A stretch of DNA of 64,000 bases from Aquimarina sediminis (GTDB taxonomy: Bacteria > Bacteroidota > Bacteroidia > Flavobacteriales > Flavobacteriaceae), in contig NZ_POYJ01000008.1 of the NCBI RefSeq assembly GCF_002895435.1, forward strand, positions 62,001 to 126,000, read 5' to 3'. Each line of letters starts with the position of its first letter. Positions within the stretch are counted from its first letter, which is position 1. Both the position numbers and the translations under genes were made by a program. Positions 62,724 to 64,000 of the stretch are shown here, piece after piece. Below the pieces are notes generated by a model. It was not told the DNA's origin, did not search any database, and worked only from the letters and a program-made list of their open reading frames with translations.

Positions 62724-63739
62724 TAAGAGTGTTTAACAGGCGTAGTAGATCAAAGGTATATGTGGCAGTACTATTACTCATTTTTGTAGTAGCTATTGGA
62801 GTAATGGGTTTTCGTTTTTTTTCTGATTATTCATGGATTGACGCTCTGTATATGACCGTAATCACAATGTCGACCGTTGGTTTTGGAGAAATAGTCCCGT
62901 TAGATGATGAAGGCAAGTTGTTTGCAGTATTTCTAATAGCGACTAGTGTGTCTATATTTGCATATTCTGTATCGGTTATTACCGAATTTATTATTAATAA
63001 AAACGATCCTAAAAAATTTAAACATAGAAAAATACAAAAAATGATAAGTAAGCTCAAAGATCATATCATTATTGTAGGTTATGGACGTAATGGTAAGCAA
63101 GCAGCGATGAAATTACAGGCCTATGATAAACCTTTTATTATTATAGAGAATAATAGTGATATAATAGAGCGATACCAAAACGAACAGTTGTTGTTTCTAA
63201 AAGGTAATGCTACAGAAGATGAAGTGCTGATAGATGCTGGAATTAAGAATGCTGGCTGTTTAATTTGCACATTGCCCGAAGATGCAGATAATTTATTTAT
63301 AGTACTTTCTGCAAGACAAATTAATAAAAAGCTTAAAATAATAAGTAGAGCCTCTCAAGATACCTCGTATAAAAAAATAAGATTAGCTGGGGCAGATAAT
63401 GTTATTATGCCAGATCGTATTGGTGGAGATCATATGGCGTCATTGGTAGTTGTGCCTGATTTAATAGAATTTTTGGATAACCTTTCTATTGTTGGCAAAA
63501 GATCCATAAATATTGAAGAAATCTCTTTTGAAGATATGTTTGATGATAAAAAAGAAAGAACTATTCTTAATATTGATATGAGGTCAAGAACAGGATGTAC
63601 TATAATAGGATATAAATCACCAGAGGGAGAATACATCGTGAACCCAGAAGCTACTACGCTACTAAAACCTGGTTCTAAGGTTGTGGTTTTAGGACGACCT
63701 GAACAAATAAATCTTTTGAATAAGGAGTTCGATATTTGA
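62720..63739 (+). CDS. Potassium channel with RCK (TrkA-N) domain
   Basis: The 339-residue two-helix channel has helix 1 at about residues 13-32, the pore and selectivity filter TVGFGE (52-57), helix 2 at about 66-90, then a cytoplasmic RCK domain with nucleotide-binding GYGRNGKQAAMKL (about 117-129) and a C-terminal RCK_C lobe. It should form a tetramer gated by a ligand at the RCK ring. The ATGA overlap with the PspC-like gene suggests coordinated synthesis of the two membrane proteins. Confidence 0.9.
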   Translation: MIRVFNRRSRSKVYVAVLLLIFVVAIGVMGFRFFSDYSWIDALYMTVITMSTVGFGEIVPLDDEGKLFAVFLIATSVSIFAYSVSVITEFIINKNDPKKFKHRKIQKMISKLKDHIIIVGYGRNGKQAAMKLQAYDKPFIIIENNSDIIERYQNEQLLFLKGNATEDEVLIDAGIKNAGCLICTLPEDADNLFIVLSARQINKKLKIISRASQDTSYKKIRLAGADNVIMPDRIGGDHMASLVVVPDLIEFLDNLSIVGKRSINIEEISFEDMFDDKKERTILNIDMRSRTGCTIIGYKSPEGEYIVNPEATTLLKPGSKVVVLGRPEQINLLNKEFDI

Positions 63740-63838
63740 TAATTAGAAATATTTAACCTTTAAAAAAATTGTAAACAAGTGTTTTTTTTAGCATCTTGCT
63801 CACTTCTTAACAATTAAATTCAATTAATTTACAAAATC

Positions 63839-64000
63839 ATGAAGAGAATTCTTCTTTCACTTTTAGCACTCACCATACCTTTTTTAACATTTGCACAAGA
63901 GACTACAGAAAAAGGTCTTGATCAAAAAATTGACGAGGCTTTTAAACCGTTTTCAGATGCAGTATCCAGTATTGTCTTTTTTGAAGTTTTTGCAGGCGCA
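63839..64000 (+). CDS. Start of a probable alanine:cation symporter, cut by the window edge
   Basis: The first 54 residues are visible: a signal-like start MKRILLSLLALTIPFLTFAQ, then GLDQKIDEAFKPFSDAVSSI and VFFEVF. This N-terminus resembles Bacteroidota members of the alanine:cation (AgcS) symporter family, which carry an unusual cleavable-looking leader before their helices. The remainder lies outside the window, so the family call is tentative. Confidence 0.5.
   Translation, partial: MKRILLSLLALTIPFLTFAQETTEKGLDQKIDEAFKPFSDAVSSIVFFEVFAGA

Overview
The window is a chromosomal segment of a marine-type Flavobacteriaceae bacterium (phylum Bacteroidota). An Aquimarina-like genus fits best, but this is inferred from gene content and not proven. 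The evidence is an AT-rich genome, promoter boxes of the Bacteroidota form TAnnTTTG, type IX secretion (T9SS) cargo with type B (CHU_C) C-terminal domains next to a PorP/SprF-family protein, families common in Bacteroidota (DUF1361, DUF2851, TonB-plug and CarboxypepD_reg-like domains, TPR histidine kinases), and a Kdo pathway gene (kdsA) showing a Gram-negative envelope. I see no tRNA, rRNA, CRISPR array, insertion sequence or prophage.

Layout. 0-2.6 kb: a minus-strand group of small membrane proteins, a Coq4-like protein and a small winged-helix regulator, with two copies of a palindromic operator-like element. 2.7-5.9 kb: oxyR divergent from an exported catalase followed by a periplasmic ankyrin protein, an oxidative-stress module. 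6-10.7 kb: housekeeping (kdsA, typA, csaA-like, ftsE) with a candidate small RNA between typA and csaA. 11-24 kb: a large TPR protein plus outer-membrane barrel, an AhpD-like protein with a divergent LysR regulator, an M23 peptidase, a multi-domain surface protein (VWA, TonB plug, TPR, DUF2135-like) and a DUF885 lipoprotein. 24-35 kb: PhyH-type dioxygenase, a LamG-FAD oxidoreductase fusion, an amidohydrolase lipoprotein, cysE, an ECF sigma factor facing a DoxX-like gene across symmetric promoters, a metalloprotease lipoprotein, a methyltransferase and a Cys-cluster protein.

35-41.8 kb: the most unusual region. It is a minus-strand island in which two close paralogues resembling LipL32, the major surface lipoprotein of Leptospira, flank an SPFH (YdjI-like)-SHOCT protein, two zinc-ribbon proteins and an unrecognised repeat protein. 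A SIMPL-domain protein, another zinc-ribbon membrane protein and a small membrane protein precede them. It looks like an envelope-stress or membrane-maintenance system.

42-55.4 kb: two giant adhesin-like T9SS cargo proteins (FG-GAP propellers, HYR repeats, CHU_C domain), a PorP/SprF-family protein, and a convergent TPR histidine kinase/LuxR-type response regulator pair. A G/C-rich quasi-palindrome lies about 90 bp upstream of both adhesin start codons, upstream of the kinase, and once more at 18.5 kb. This suggests a regulon, possibly under the adjacent two-component system.

55.4-64 kb: NamZ-type muramidase head-to-head with a LolC/E-type permease, a cystathionine beta-synthase-like enzyme, an AraC regulator, a second candidate small RNA, the DUF2851-PspC-K+ channel operon, and the start of a probable alanine:cation symporter cut by the window edge.
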